From Paraburkholderia sp. PGU19 (GTDB lineage: Bacteria > Pseudomonadota > Gammaproteobacteria > Burkholderiales > Burkholderiaceae), in contig NZ_AP023183.1 of the NCBI RefSeq assembly GCF_013426915.1, positions 248,001 to 312,000 of the forward strand: DNA of 64,000 nucleotides. Reading direction: 5' to 3'. The position numbers and the translations under genes were made by a program. Positions within the stretch are counted from its first letter, which is position 1; every line of letters starts with the position of its first letter. Below, piece by piece: positions 47,108-56,830 of this stretch. The notes under the pieces are model-generated. The model did not search any database. It saw only the letters and a list, made by a program, of their open reading frames with translations, and was not told where the DNA came from.

Positions 47108-47556
47108 CTTCCACAGGAGAACGCCAGAAGACTCAATTGGCTTGATATGCCGGAGTGAGCGCCACCAACGAGTCCGGGCGCACTTGCACAGCCATGGCGT
47201 GTTTGATGGCGTCGCGTTGTTCTGGCGCCGTCTTCGGCTGAACGCCAACGGGCGCCGGCCTGATGAGCGGCGTAATCGAGCAGCTCAAGCGTCGTGAGCG
47301 GACATCGCTTGACCCTCAGCGCATCAAGACCTAGGCCGAGCGGCTCGCCATGGGCAAAGCACGCGAGCCGCTTCATTAGTTTCACCGGCACGTACTGGTC
47401 TGCGTCGATTGACCTCACCCGTCTCTCGTGATTGTGCCGCTTGCTGCGTATCGGTCGGGTCCTGGATATCTTCCTGCAGGAGGACACCATGTCCCCAGAG
47501 GATATATCCCTTATGCTTTTCGCCTTGCAATGGTGTTCGACCTGAGCACAGCTATC
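47108..47556. other. Region without a secure gene
   Basis: About 450 bases. A minus-strand frame (47038-47490) contains GEPLGLGLDALRVKRCPLTTLELLDYAAHQAG, which looks protein-like. It lacks a ribosome site and overlaps the zinc-ribbon gene, so it is at best a relic. Confidence 0.3.
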
Positions 47557-47877
47557 TCATGTCTGGCAAGGACGGTGCAGCATCAAAGAGGACGATGCGT
47601 TTCCTGAAAAGGTGGCGGCAGCCACCGGCACGAGAGAGTGTTCTGCAGCCGACTTCTGCCTGTCGATGGCAGGCGGAAACACGTGCAAGGTGCCGTCATT
47701 GTGCCGAAAGAAGAACAGCATGCGCAGACCGGCAGATGATGACGTCTCGACGCAGACATAACGTGTCCGGCCCAAAGGTGTCCACCCGAATTCGGTCACG
47801 TGAACAAGTGAAGTGGAAGCCGGCGCAAGCCATTTTTCCACCTGATACCGAAGTGACCTGTTATTCGCGTTCTTCAT
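47557..47877 (-). CDS. Small conserved protein of the RYQVEKW family
   Basis: 106 residues from the ATG at 47877, which has GGAG upstream. It starts MKNANNRSLRYQVEKWLAPAS, then RTRYVCVETSSSAGLRMLFFFRHNDGTLHVFPP. It is the better-preserved paralog of the gene at 8153-8389. The C-terminal 35 residues after FPPA go beyond the usual end, perhaps through a lost stop. The function is unknown. Confidence 0.6.
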   Translation of the reverse strand: MKNANNRSLRYQVEKWLAPASTSLVHVTEFGWTPLGRTRYVCVETSSSAGLRMLFFFRHNDGTLHVFPPAIDRQKSAAEHSLVPVAAATFSGNASSSLMLHRPCQT

Positions 47878-47892
47878 ATTCCGCTCCAGCAA

Positions 47893-48229
47893 GTCCGGGG
47901 CGCACGCGGTAGACCTGATTCAGGCCGTCACCCAAGACGGATAAATTCCGTGCGGCGCCAGTACTCCAGTTGACATCGACGAGGCGCCAGCAAGAAGTTC
48001 CGCATCGGCACATCGCAGTCGTACCAGGAACTCGAGAAGGCATCGGCCTTGTCGCGGATTCCCGCTGTTATCCCGTTAACGTCGACCACCATCAATAAGA
48101 TGGCCTTAAATTTGTGAGTTATGAAACCGGGTATTTCAACGAGGGTGAACCCAACACGGGTCAGGCTCAGGCCGTGAGCGTCGTGACGATGTCCGCGGCG
48201 CACCATTAGTCGCCAGAAGGGAGCACTCG
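47893..48229. other. Region without a secure gene
   Basis: About 340 bases. A minus-strand frame contains GFTLVEIPGFITHKFKAILLMVVDVNG, which is plausible as protein but not recognised. Confidence 0.3.
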
Positions 48230-48603
48230 AAAGAGAGAGCGAGCTCGCCTTGAACATCTGGCGGCCATGGCCGACGCGAGCCGGGCTACTCCTTCTCAAC
48301 GGCTTCGGTTTGTTCAACGCCCAGCGTGGTCGACCCGGGGGCGCCTCAAGGGCGGAGGTGCCAGGACGACTGGGTTTCATTCACTGCAGTTTGCGCCTGC
48401 AGCGAAAGCAACTCCTGCGAGTCTTTGGCCGATAACCCACTGGCTGTGATTTCCTGCGTTTTGGCGAGAATAATTTTGAATGCCCACAGGCTCAGACTGG
48501 TGAGCTTTTCAATACTTTCGAGAGCTTTGTTAAGGATGTCGAACGGATCTTCGAGGCTGGCTTTCTGTGCTGCGACGGATTGCTCGAGGTCGAGACTGCT
48601 CAT
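48230..48603 (-). pseudogene. Phasin-family gene, broken after about 85 codons
   Basis: The ATG at 48603 (GGAG upstream) opens an intact frame to 48346. EQSVAAQKASLEDPFDILNKALESIEKLTSLSLWAFKI is the phasin N-terminal helix, and ASGLSAKDSQELLSLQAQ follows. Phasins (PhaP) coat polyhydroxyalkanoate granules and are about 190 residues long. Here a stop cuts the frame, and weaker echoes of the rest (RHGRQMFKASS) follow in other frames. The truncated frame could still be translated. Confidence 0.7.
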
Positions 48604-48784
48604 CACAAACTCCATATGCGAAATGTCCAGAAGATCACTGAACGGAATATCGAACAGCGAGTCGCGGGCAGGAGCCGCTGCTGCGATGCAGCGAAATCCG
48701 ATTCTAGAGTCGGGAAGCCTGTCGAACGTACGACCTGTTGGTCAATCTCATCCGCGCGTCCATACCTGCACGCCTATCCACCTG

Positions 48785-50191
48785 CTATGTAGCTGTCACA
48801 CGGTTGCGGCCATGACGCTTCGCGTGGTAGAGCCGCTGGTCGGCGGTGCGAAGAAGGGCATCGATCGTGTCGCCATCACTGCCGAACTGGGAGATGCCGA
48901 TACTGACCGTGATGGAAACCTTGCGTCCGGTTTCACCCGCGAATGTGGTGCCGGCAGTCGCCGCGCGGATACGTTCGCCGATTGCGAGGGCAGCATCTAG
49001 CGACGTGCGGGACAGCAGCACCATGAACTCCTCACCGCCAACCCGAGCGACGCCATTGTATGGGCGGATCGCGTCGAGGCATGCCTGTACAAATCCCTGC
49101 AGGACTGTGTCACCGACCTGATGCCCATAGGCGTCGTTAACCCATTTGAAGTTATCGAGATCAAGTGCGAGCAGGGAAAACGGGACACCGCCTCTCCGGG
49201 CGCGTGCAACCTCTGCTTCGACACGTTCGATGAAATGACGCCGGTTCGCCGCGCCCGTCAACGGGTCGGTCGCCGCCAGATGCTCGAGCTTCTGGTTAGT
49301 GCGCTGCAGTTCCTGCAACGCGCTTTCCGTGCGCGCCATCGCCTCGGCAAGCCGCGCGGTCCATTCCTCATGACTGTAGATCGTGGCGAATGACCGGGTC
49401 GTGAGAAAGGCCTGGGCGACGCCATAACTGAGCAGAAAGAATCCGCTGGCGAAGATGACATGTGCCAGCCACCACATGTGGTTCCACGGGCTTCCCAGAA
49501 GAAACGCAAGCGACGACAGCGCAAACGACGTCACCGAGATGCCGTAGATCACCATCAGCGGGGAACGGATCCGGCGCAACATCAGGACGGCGACATTCAG
49601 TACCGAGAGAGTGAGCGCGGCGCTCTCCATAAGTCGCAGCGGAGCAATGCCGGCAAACCTCGAGGTCGCCAGAAGTGCGACCAGTACGTCCACGACAAGG
49701 AAGATGATAGTCCAGGTCAGCCAGTATCTTCTACCCACGCGCCGGCCGGTGGAATCTGCAGATTGCCGGTACGATAACAGCGCGACCAGCAGCAAAACCG
49801 ACATTGCCAGCCGCGACGCCGGCCCGTACGCGAGGAAGAGCCAGATGTCGTGATGCGCGAATCCCATGAACGCTCCATGCAGCGCGTAGATCAGGACGAA
49901 CCCGAAGAAACCTAGCATCATCCATCGCAGCAATGGCTCACCGGAAGAGCGGTAACACTGCCACGTCACATACGTGACAAAGAGACCCTCAAGCGTCGCC
50001 ACCGCGATAGCAATTTCATGAAACGCGTGATTCTCGAATTTGAGCGTCCGGTCCTGAAAGAAGTACAGGTAGCCGATCAGATAAGCAGGAACGAGCGCGA
50101 AGGCCACGAGTACCAGCCGCGCATAGCTCTGTGTAATGAACCGGATGAGCGCAAACGGCTCTTCTGTCTGCATCGCAGTAGTCACGCGCAT
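48785..50191 (-). CDS. Membrane diguanylate cyclase (GGDEF domain)
   Basis: About 468 residues. The start at 50191 (MRVTTAMQTEEP) is weakly supported; 50227 is possible. Residues about 20-280 hold seven or so membrane helices, a MASE-like sensor. A short coiled coil follows, then the GGDEF domain (DPLTGAANRRHFIERVEAE, FSLLALDLDNFKWVNDAYGHQVGD, ARVGGEEFMVLL). The active-site loop is GGEEF, which is competent. The product-inhibition site RxxD is RPYN here and so probably lost. It makes cyclic di-GMP in response to an unknown signal. Confidence 0.9.
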   Translation of the reverse strand: MRVTTAMQTEEPFALIRFITQSYARLVLVAFALVPAYLIGYLYFFQDRTLKFENHAFHEIAIAVATLEGLFVTYVTWQCYRSSGEPLLRWMMLGFFGFVLIYALHGAFMGFAHHDIWLFLAYGPASRLAMSVLLLVALLSYRQSADSTGRRVGRRYWLTWTIIFLVVDVLVALLATSRFAGIAPLRLMESAALTLSVLNVAVLMLRRIRSPLMVIYGISVTSFALSSLAFLLGSPWNHMWWLAHVIFASGFFLLSYGVAQAFLTTRSFATIYSHEEWTARLAEAMARTESALQELQRTNQKLEHLAATDPLTGAANRRHFIERVEAEVARARRGGVPFSLLALDLDNFKWVNDAYGHQVGDTVLQGFVQACLDAIRPYNGVARVGGEEFMVLLSRTSLDAALAIGERIRAATAGTTFAGETGRKVSITVSIGISQFGSDGDTIDALLRTADQRLYHAKRHGRNRVTAT

Positions 50192-50461
50192 GGTCCGCAC
50201 CCCGAGGTGATTTATTGACGCGATCACCCGCCATACATTGATGTGACACGTCGCCCTGGCCGTTTGCGCGAGGCCATGTCTACAAGATGTTGCGCAGACG
50301 GACGTCGAATCGCCGCGTGCAACTCAGCCAAGATAGCTGACGTTTTACCAAAAAGACCGGGCAAAAATCCCTATCCTGTTTGATAGGTTCTGGATCCGTC
50401 GTGCCCTTGTAAATTCGTCCTGATGGCAGCCTGAAAAAGTGCTGCCGAGAGGGTCGAACAG

Positions 50462-51286
50462 ATGACGTGCAGGATCCATTCTTTCATCGCCAGGTTTGCC
50501 GCATTTGTCGCCTGTGCATGTCCTCTTGGGGTGATGGCAGAGGGCGGAACATCGGCGTTGGCTGCCACGAGTGGATCACGACCACCGTCATCCGCAGTCG
50601 TCGCGACCGTCAACGATGAGATCATCACGCAAGCGGACCTCGATAACGCGGTTGCCGTGTCCGGTGCGCGCGACACGACTGTCTTGCGCCGCACGCTCAG
50701 GCACCGCCTCATCGCAATGGAATTATTGCGGCAGGCTGCAGAGAAACCGCGGCATGTCAATGCGACGCGGGGTATCCGGCGAGCGTCTGAAGCGAGTGGA
50801 ACCATCGAAGTTTTCCGGCAGTACCTGCGCGATACGGTGCGTCCCTCGGCAGTGACCGAGGCCGATGTCTGGGCTCGCTATGCACAGGTCGTCAAAAGCC
50901 TGGAGACGAGCACGCAAAGATCGACGGTTTCCGCTGAGACCGCTGATCGTCTGCTAACGGCCGGCCGGCTGACTTCATTCGCTCGCCGCGCCGCGCCGGA
51001 CCGGGATTCGGTGGCGCCGCAAGCAAACAGCGAAGTCAGGCAAAAAGTATCGCCGACGGTCAACCCGTCAACGCCTGTATCTTTTGCTAACACCGCGCCC
51101 CATACACCCGCCAAACACGGCAATGATCAGCGATTGCGCGAGCCCGGTGCGACTGGAGACAGGCAGATTCCCAGCTTTAACACATTGCGGGACAGCATCC
51201 GGACGCAACTGGAAACGGAACGGCTGGATGAAGCCATTCGCACCGTCGTCGATGACCTGATGACACAGGCCGACATCAGCGAATAA
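50462..51286 (+). CDS. Exported SurA-N-like protein without a PPIase domain
   Basis: 274 residues. An N-terminal signal peptide (FIARFAAFVACACPLGVMAEGG) is followed by VVATVNDEIITQADLDNAVAV and LRHRLIAMELLRQAAEK, the N-terminal chaperone segment of SurA/PpiD-like proteins. No parvulin domain is present; the middle (residues about 150-225) is low-complexity. The C-terminal helix DSIRTQLETERLDEAIRTVVDDL resembles the closing helix of SurA. It may act as a periplasmic chaperone. Confidence 0.75.
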   Translation: MTCRIHSFIARFAAFVACACPLGVMAEGGTSALAATSGSRPPSSAVVATVNDEIITQADLDNAVAVSGARDTTVLRRTLRHRLIAMELLRQAAEKPRHVNATRGIRRASEASGTIEVFRQYLRDTVRPSAVTEADVWARYAQVVKSLETSTQRSTVSAETADRLLTAGRLTSFARRAAPDRDSVAPQANSEVRQKVSPTVNPSTPVSFANTAPHTPAKHGNDQRLREPGATGDRQIPSFNTLRDSIRTQLETERLDEAIRTVVDDLMTQADISE

Positions 51287-51774
51287 CGATTGAACATAAC
51301 GATCGTTGCCTGCCGCAACTCTCGTTTGCCGACATTGAAGCCGAACCATAGTTGCTGGTGCCCTGTCCATCACCCGGCGGCTGGGTCTGGGATTCGGGGC
51401 TGAGCGCCGCTGCATCGACGACACGCTTGCCATCGAATACGCCGTTGCCCAGTATCATCGTGAGCCACTTCGCGATGTCGTTTGCGGAAGCGCTCTTGCC
51501 GCCGGCGGGCGATTGCGCATCGGGCTTCGAACTTCGAACCTAAACCAACGACCCGTGGACCATTACGATTGACGTGTACCGTCGCCCGGTTCTTTCGGAC
51601 GATGAAATTCGCGTAGCGCGAACTCGTGCTCGTCATGCCGAGCGGCTGGTAAAGGGTGCGCTCCGACAGCGTCGCCCAGTCGAGGTCGGCGGCGGCCGTC
51701 AAACCGAGGTTGGTATAGAAGCACGACCCGAATAGGGCAGTGTGCTTTGCGTGCGCTGTGTGTCCGGCTTTCAT
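51276..51774 (-). pseudogene. Beta-lactamase-family serine hydrolase, fragment
   Basis: Reading the minus strand from 51774, YTNLGLTAAADLDWATLSERTLYQPLGMTSTSSRY matches the class C/esterase family, including the Tyr-x-Asn motif (YTN). The frame changes near 51560. The next frame gives the continuation KPDAQSPAGGKSAS, then MILGNGVFDGKRVVDAAALSP. The N-terminal SxxK region is missing and the C-terminal part is lost. It was probably 400 or more residues before decay. Confidence 0.7.
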
Positions 51775-51954
51775 TTATAGCGCATCGTGCAGAGAAAGCG
51801 CAACGTGCTCAACTGCTTTGCGTGTGCTGAAAAAACTAGCGTTGGGCAGCACGCCTGGGACATCGGGTGTTCGGCGCGTATACCAGAATACACATGCCAC
51901 CTGGCAGTTTGTGCCGTAATTTTGCCAGCTCGAATCACAACCTGGAGCGGCAAG

Positions 51955-52366
51955 GTGCAAAACTCGAGGACACTGAGCGACTGGATTATCGAGCAGGCGA
52001 CGGACGCGATCATTTACGCGGACCGGTCCGAAACGATCCAGCGCTGGAACGCGACGGCCGAAGTTCTGTTCGGGCACAGTGCCCCCGAAGTGATAGGCAG
52101 CAACCTCGATCTGATCATCCCGGAGCGTCTGCACGCCGCATATTGGCGCGGCTTTTGCAATCACGAACGACACGACGCGTCTGCACGGCTGCGTCACGCT
52201 GACCCGCGCGGTGCGCAAGACGGGGCGCAAGCTCTACGTCGAGATGACTTTTGCACTGGTCCGTGACAATCAAGGTGTGGTGTGCGGATCGGTCGCCATC
52301 GCGCGGGATGTTACGGCTCGTGTCGGACAGGAGAGATCGGCTGAGCGCCGTGGCGGCGACGTATGA
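51955..52366 (+). pseudogene. PAS-domain protein, frameshifted
   Basis: A GTG at 51955 with GGAG upstream opens LSDWIIEQATDAIIYADRSETIQRWNATAEVLFGHSAPEVIGSNLDLIIPERLHAAYWRGF, a full PAS N-terminal half. Near 52155 (CTTTTG) the frame shifts. TTRLHGCVTLTRAVRKTGRKLYVEMTFALVRD and VVCGSVAIARDVTAR complete the PAS fold up to the stop at 52366. With one base removed it is a single-PAS protein of about 136 residues. Such small sensors often bind haem or a small ligand. It may be functional if the shift is an error. Confidence 0.65.
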
Positions 52367-52508
52367 CGTGACTTTGCCGGAAAGCGGGAAGCGTTTGGGC
52401 CGTCACAAAGCTTACGCTTTGTCACCACTCTCGGGTCAACTCCTTCCGTTGGGCTTCCGTTAAACGGGCAGCGCTGAATTTCCTCGGGCGCCTAACAAGG
52501 AGTCACTT

Positions 52509-52925
52509 ATGAAGACGATTTACGCCGCTCTCGCTTCCGCTCTGCTCGTTTCGACAGCTTTTGCACAGACCGCTGCGCCGACGCCTTCGACCGCCGCAAC
52601 CGCTGCGGCGCAAGCCGGCCAGACCAACTTGAAGGCCAGCACCGAAGTGCAAACGGACGCATCGAAGATCAACGGCGCGGCCAAGGAAGCCGGCAGTGTG
52701 ACCGACAAGGCAACCAGCAAGGCGACTGATAAGGCTAGCGCCGAAGTTCACGCGAACAAGAAGCCCGCGGTGCACGTCAAGAAGACTCAAGCGCACAAGC
52801 TGAGCAAGAAGGAGCCAGGCAACGAAGCGGCCGCGAATAAGACCAAGATCGATGCCGGCAACGAAGTCTCGACGGCGCCAGTGAAGGCCGACACCAAGAC
52901 CGATGCCGTGACCACGACGCAATAA
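52509..52925 (+). CDS. Exported Lys/Ala-rich protein
   Basis: 138 residues. Signal peptide MKTIYAALASALLVSTAFA, then a low-complexity mature part with Lys, Ala and Thr (ATSKATDKASAEVHANKKPAVHVKKTQ). AAGGAGT precedes the ATG. A strong terminator follows. It resembles small periplasmic proteins of unknown role in Burkholderia. No fold is predicted by eye. Confidence 0.65.
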   Translation: MKTIYAALASALLVSTAFAQTAAPTPSTAATAAAQAGQTNLKASTEVQTDASKINGAAKEAGSVTDKATSKATDKASAEVHANKKPAVHVKKTQAHKLSKKEPGNEAAANKTKIDAGNEVSTAPVKADTKTDAVTTTQ

Positions 52926-52981
52926 CGTCACCGGGCTTCGGCACACACCAGCCAGTAGGCATAAAGCTGGACGTGCATTCA

Positions 52982-53007
52982 AGGCGAGTCCGACTCGCCT
53001 CTTTTTT
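52982..53007 (+). terminator. Rho-independent terminator
   Basis: AGGCGAGT pairs with ACTCGCCT (8 bp) around a short loop and is followed by CTTTTTT. It lies 57 bases after the stop of the exported Lys/Ala-rich protein gene. Confidence 0.85.
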
Positions 53008-53550
53008 GACCGTTTCGCTTTGGGTTGTAACGACAAGCGACAAAACACAAGACGGGCCCGTTCACGCGCATCGACTTGAAGTGTCATGCTCAGTGCGACG
53101 ACAAGTGCCCCGGCGTGCTTTGCATCTATTGATGCCATCTTTGAGGCCGCGACGTAGGCCACTTATACCTTCATGTCCTCAAAAGACTCCCAGCGCGAAA
53201 CCTGTCTAGCCGGTCGCTGGCGTCGGCAAACGAAGAAAAAGGGGGCACGCGGAAGCTGTCGGTCGCAGGTAGTCAACAATGGCTGCGAACTGCCTAAAGC
53301 CATCGTCATCGAGTGATCAATTTCCCGAATCGCAACCGCGGTCGAATGGCGTCGAGATATCCGTTCTCGCGTCCCATATCGCGCTCGATGTGATGCGTCG
53401 TGGGCAACATGAACACCGCGCAGACGCTATGTCTTGCCATGATGCTTACCGGATTGCTGGCGGAGGCTAGCTACGGGATTGCGACGACGAGATTCCAGAA
53501 CACAATGCAATAATCGACATGGGCAATGTTGCCTGAGAGGAAGAATCAGA
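53008..53550. other. Region without a secure gene
   Basis: About 540 bases. Only short frames without ribosome sites are seen. The promoter of the lipoprotein-like gene should lie at its right end. Confidence 0.35.
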
Positions 53551-54003
53551 ATGACCCGTAGAAGAATGCTGCCGACGGCGCTAGCGTGTGCAGCGCTCAC
53601 TGCGTGTGGGTGGCTGCACGAAGGGCCGGGTACATCAGACATCGATGGCGCCGTCCGTCGGGCGCTGGACGCGGCGAACAAGGGAGGCCTGAATGCCCTT
53701 GCGGGCAATCCTCTGCCGACGTCCGACACGGTGGCATCAGTGAAATCCGATGCTGACTGCGCGAAAGCATCGAACGCGGCCAGTAGCCTTGTATTCACTT
53801 GCAACGTTAGCATCGTCCTACGGCCGGATCAGTCAAATGATCCAGGCGCGACCCTTCACGCAGAATTGCAGTTCGCAAGAGATAGCAATGGTCGTTGGCA
53901 GACCTCCGACATCGACCGCGCGCTTGTTGTTGGCACCGCGAAATCGATCATTGATCAGGCGAGTCACGCGCTGTCTGGACAGGCTGCATCGAGCCCACAA
54001 TAA
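53551..54003 (+). CDS. Putative lipoprotein
   Basis: 150 residues from the ATG at 53551 (GAGGAA upstream). The signal MTRRRMLPTALACAALTACG has a lipobox LTAC, so the Cys near residue 19 should be lipidated. The mature part (SDIDGAVRRALDAANKG, FTCNVSIVLRPD, ARDSNGRWQTSDIDRALVVG) is soluble with two more Cys. No family is recognised. Confidence 0.65.
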   Translation: MTRRRMLPTALACAALTACGWLHEGPGTSDIDGAVRRALDAANKGGLNALAGNPLPTSDTVASVKSDADCAKASNAASSLVFTCNVSIVLRPDQSNDPGATLHAELQFARDSNGRWQTSDIDRALVVGTAKSIIDQASHALSGQAASSPQ

Positions 54004-54505
54004 CCCTGAATATAGTTCCGAGTCCCAGACCGTCAGCGGGGTCATGCTGGTCCGGTCCGATCGCCTCACTGAATCGCATCACCAGCAAGGCCGCTCGGAA
54101 GGCGCTCACCAAGGCACAGCTGTTGCCACTGCCGCTGACCAAAGTCCCTGCCATGTCGCTTGAGTGCGACATGGCGCTCGTCACAATGCGAAGTGGTCAC
54201 AGTGGCGTCAAACAGATGAGCTGTCTGCTCTCGGCGGAGCACGCCCCACCCACATTTTCTCGGAAAAGCGCGACGCACCCATTGCGGGGTGCGTCGCGCG
54301 CTCCAACGCCTGCAGTTCGAAGTCATGCATCGGCAGTTCCAGCGCCGCAGCTGTCGACATATCGCCTGTCACGAGTGGCGAACGCATGACCTTGCTGCAA
54401 TTGAGCCGGCTCCAGTCGTCGCGTGACGCCGTGCAGCCTAAAATGGATGCACGCCTGCGCCGCGAACTGCGACGCTTCAGCGAATCGACGACGCGAGGAG
54501 GGGCT

Positions 54506-54838
54506 ATGCTTCGCGCAAAGATCATACGCCGGCCAATTGCTGTGGTGGGTGCACTGACGCTATGGGGGTGCGTCTACTATGGCCCATACAGCTACTATCC
54601 GGGCGCCGGTGGCTACTACGCCTGTACCAGCGCCGCGGCAGCATCTGCTGAGGGTCAGCAACCGGCTTTGGCGAGCAGCCGCGTCGGCGCGGCGACAACT
54701 CCAAATGTCCTGCCGTCATCCGGCCAGAACTGCACGTTCGTGTCCGTGCCGCCGCCCGCGTACTATCCCAACCCCATTTATTACGGCTACCCGGCGTATT
54801 ACTACGGCTATCCGTGGCCTGCATATTACGCATGGTAG
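54506..54838 (+). CDS. Putative Tyr/Pro-rich lipoprotein
   Basis: 110 residues from the ATG at 54506, with GAGGAGGGG upstream; a longer frame begins at 54164. The signal ends in a lipobox LWGC. The mature protein is Tyr-, Gly- and Pro-rich (YYGPYSYYPGAGGYY and YPNPIYYGYPAYYYGYPWP), a pattern seen in small surface proteins. The function is unknown. Confidence 0.6.
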   Translation: MLRAKIIRRPIAVVGALTLWGCVYYGPYSYYPGAGGYYACTSAAAASAEGQQPALASSRVGAATTPNVLPSSGQNCTFVSVPPPAYYPNPIYYGYPAYYYGYPWPAYYAW

Positions 54839-54959
54839 GGGTCGTGCGTGGCGATCCTAGACTATGGAGCCGTAGAACGTATCAATTCTGTCAACTTCGA
54901 ACTGGACGTGGCGCACACTGTCGCCGCCTCTCAGAGAGGAACGTCACCGGCAGATCGCT

Positions 54960-55381
54960 TCGAGCAATGGTATCCCGCTTTGGCGCGTGCAGACCGCGCA
55001 GGCCGACGGCATCACGATCGTCATCGAGCCGATCAATACGCGCGGCACATTCCGGGCTTCTTTCTGGCCGCCAGGACGACGCGCAGGCGATCTGCGGGGA
55101 GGTCGGCGCGCCGAAGCAGGTGCAGTTCGATTGCTACCACAATCGTCGAAGGCGATTTCGCGGTGAAGCGGAAGCGCGACATGCCGCGCATCGGCCTCAT
55201 CCAGATCGCGCGCGTGCCCGAGCGGCACGAGTCGGACATTGGCGAACTAAACTATCCGTATCTGTTCGATCTGATCGACGCGCTCGGCTACGAAGGCTGG
55301 ACTGGCTGCGAATAACGGCCGCGCGCGGGAACGTCGGCGGGGCTCGGCTGGGTGAAGCCGTACCTGCACCGCAATGTCTGA
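54960..55381 (+). pseudogene. 2-oxo-tetronate isomerase (OtnI/Hyi family), decayed
   Basis: Fragments of one protein lie in successive frames: [18 protein letters not shown], then [10 protein letters not shown], then [22 protein letters not shown], then [55 protein letters not shown]. At 55313-55315 a TAA stands where family members have Tyr (GCEYRPRAG); RPRAGTSAGLGWVKPYL follows to a final stop at 55381. Several frame changes plus a nonsense codon show real decay. It is next to denD, which fits the D-erythronate pathway. Confidence 0.75.
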
Positions 55382-55412
55382 CTGATTCTGTCTGAACGGA
55401 ACGAAGGACATC

Positions 55413-56393
55413 ATGAACGTACTGGTTACCGGTGGCGCCGGATTTCTCGGCCAGCGTCTCGCGCGTGCACTGCTCGCACGCGGCGCACTGAAGAGCGCGG
55501 ACGGCAAGCGTCAGCCGATCACCGAGCTCGTGCTGCTCGACGTCGAGCGTCCCGCTGATTTCGGCGACAGCCGCGTGCGCACGGAAGTGGGCGACATCGC
55601 GGAGCGCAGCGTGCTCGAGCGACTGATCGACGACAAGACCGACGCGATCTTCCATCTCGCCGCGATCGTCAGCGGCCAGGCGGAAGCGGATTTCGATCTG
55701 GGCATGCGCATCAATCTCGATGCGTCGCGACTGTTGCTCGAAACGTGCCGGCAGCGTGGGCATCGGCCGCGCGTCGTATTCACGAGCTCGGTCGCCGTGT
55801 ACGGTGGCGATCTGCCCGACGTCGTGCAGAACGACACCGCGCTGAATCCGCAATCGTCGTATGGCACGCAAAAGGCCATTGCGGAGCTGCTGCTGAACGA
55901 CTATACGCGGCGCGGGTTCGTCGGCGGCCGCGTGCTGCGGCTGCCGACGATCAGCGTGCGGCCCGGCAAGCCGAACGCCGCCGCGTCGTCGTTTGCGAGC
56001 GGCATCATCCGCGAGCCGTTGAACGGCGAAGAGGCGATCTGTCCGGTGACAGGCAGCACGCGCCTGTGGCTGCTGTCACCGCGCAAAGCGATCGAGTGCC
56101 TGATCGCCGGCTGCGAGCTCGATGCGGCCGCACTTGGCAACCAGCGCGTGGTGAATCTGCCCGGTATCTCGGTCAGCGTGGACGAGATGATTGCTGCGTT
56201 ACGTGAGGTGGCGGGCGAGCGCGTCGTGGAGCGCATCGAATGGAAACCGGATCCGCGCGTCGAGACGATCGTCGGCAGTTGGCCTGCGCGGTGGGACACG
56301 TCGCGCGCGGAGCACCTCGGGCTCTCCGGCGATCATACGTTTACAGCCGTGATCTGCAATTACATCGAAGACGAAAACGTGCACGTCGTCTGA
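55413..56393 (+). CDS. denD: D-erythronate dehydrogenase-like NAD-dependent epimerase/dehydratase
   Basis: 326 residues. N-terminal NAD motif TGGAGFLGQRLA, FHLAAIVSGQAEADFDLGMRINLDA, the SDR active site with FTSSVAVYG and Tyr/Lys in SSYGTQKAI, and LPTISVRPGKPNAAASSFASGI, which is typical of the DenD group. The enzyme oxidises D-erythronate to 2-oxo-tetronate. The downstream step (OtnI) is the pseudogene just upstream, and no OtnK or OtnC is seen, so the pathway is incomplete here. A GAACGAAGGAC stretch provides the ribosome site. Confidence 0.85.
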   Translation: MNVLVTGGAGFLGQRLARALLARGALKSADGKRQPITELVLLDVERPADFGDSRVRTEVGDIAERSVLERLIDDKTDAIFHLAAIVSGQAEADFDLGMRINLDASRLLLETCRQRGHRPRVVFTSSVAVYGGDLPDVVQNDTALNPQSSYGTQKAIAELLLNDYTRRGFVGGRVLRLPTISVRPGKPNAAASSFASGIIREPLNGEEAICPVTGSTRLWLLSPRKAIECLIAGCELDAAALGNQRVVNLPGISVSVDEMIAALREVAGERVVERIEWKPDPRVETIVGSWPARWDTSRAEHLGLSGDHTFTAVICNYIEDENVHVV

Positions 56394-56451
56394 CAACCCG
56401 GCGTCGAACCACACCGCATGCCGGCCCGCGACAAGCCAGTCGCCAACGGGC

Positions 56452-56769
56452 TTGCCGTGGTGGAAAGATGAGGAGAAGCGCCGGGCGGCGGGACTGCGAC
56501 GCACCACAATAACGCCCGAGCAGTTGCGTCGGGCACGGGCGCAGGCGGCAGAGCAGCAGCGGCGAGCGTTGTATCAGAGAGCATGTCACGAGGCGCGCGC
56601 TAAGGGACTTACCCATGTCAGTTGCGAGGAATTCAAGCAACAGGGCTGGGTGTACGAGACTCCGGCGACGCAAGAGGCAGCGCTACGCAGGACCGTCGCG
56701 CCTGTCGAGCGCTGGGAGCCTGCAAACGGCGGGCGCTGGTGGAGCCGGATTCGAGTAGTGAGGGGTTGA
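56452..56769 (+). CDS. Hypothetical basic protein
   Basis: 105 residues from a TTG. It is Arg-rich with a helical stretch TITPEQLRRARAQAAEQQRRALYQRACHEARAKGL and a C-terminal EEFKQQGWVYETP. It could be a nucleic-acid-binding or phage-type protein. The start is unsure and no ribosome site is obvious. Confidence 0.4.
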   Translation: MPWWKDEEKRRAAGLRRTTITPEQLRRARAQAAEQQRRALYQRACHEARAKGLTHVSCEEFKQQGWVYETPATQEAALRRTVAPVERWEPANGGRWWSRIRVVRG

Positions 56770-56830
56770 GCATGGCCACGTGCCGAGGCCTCATCCTTCA
56801 TGGATGGCTGCTACGCAGTGCCTCGTTCAT

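Noticed and set aside
54164..54505. N-terminal extension of the Tyr-rich lipoprotein frame
   Set aside because: The ATG at 54506 has a strong ribosome site and starts the lipoprotein signal; the extension looks non-coding.
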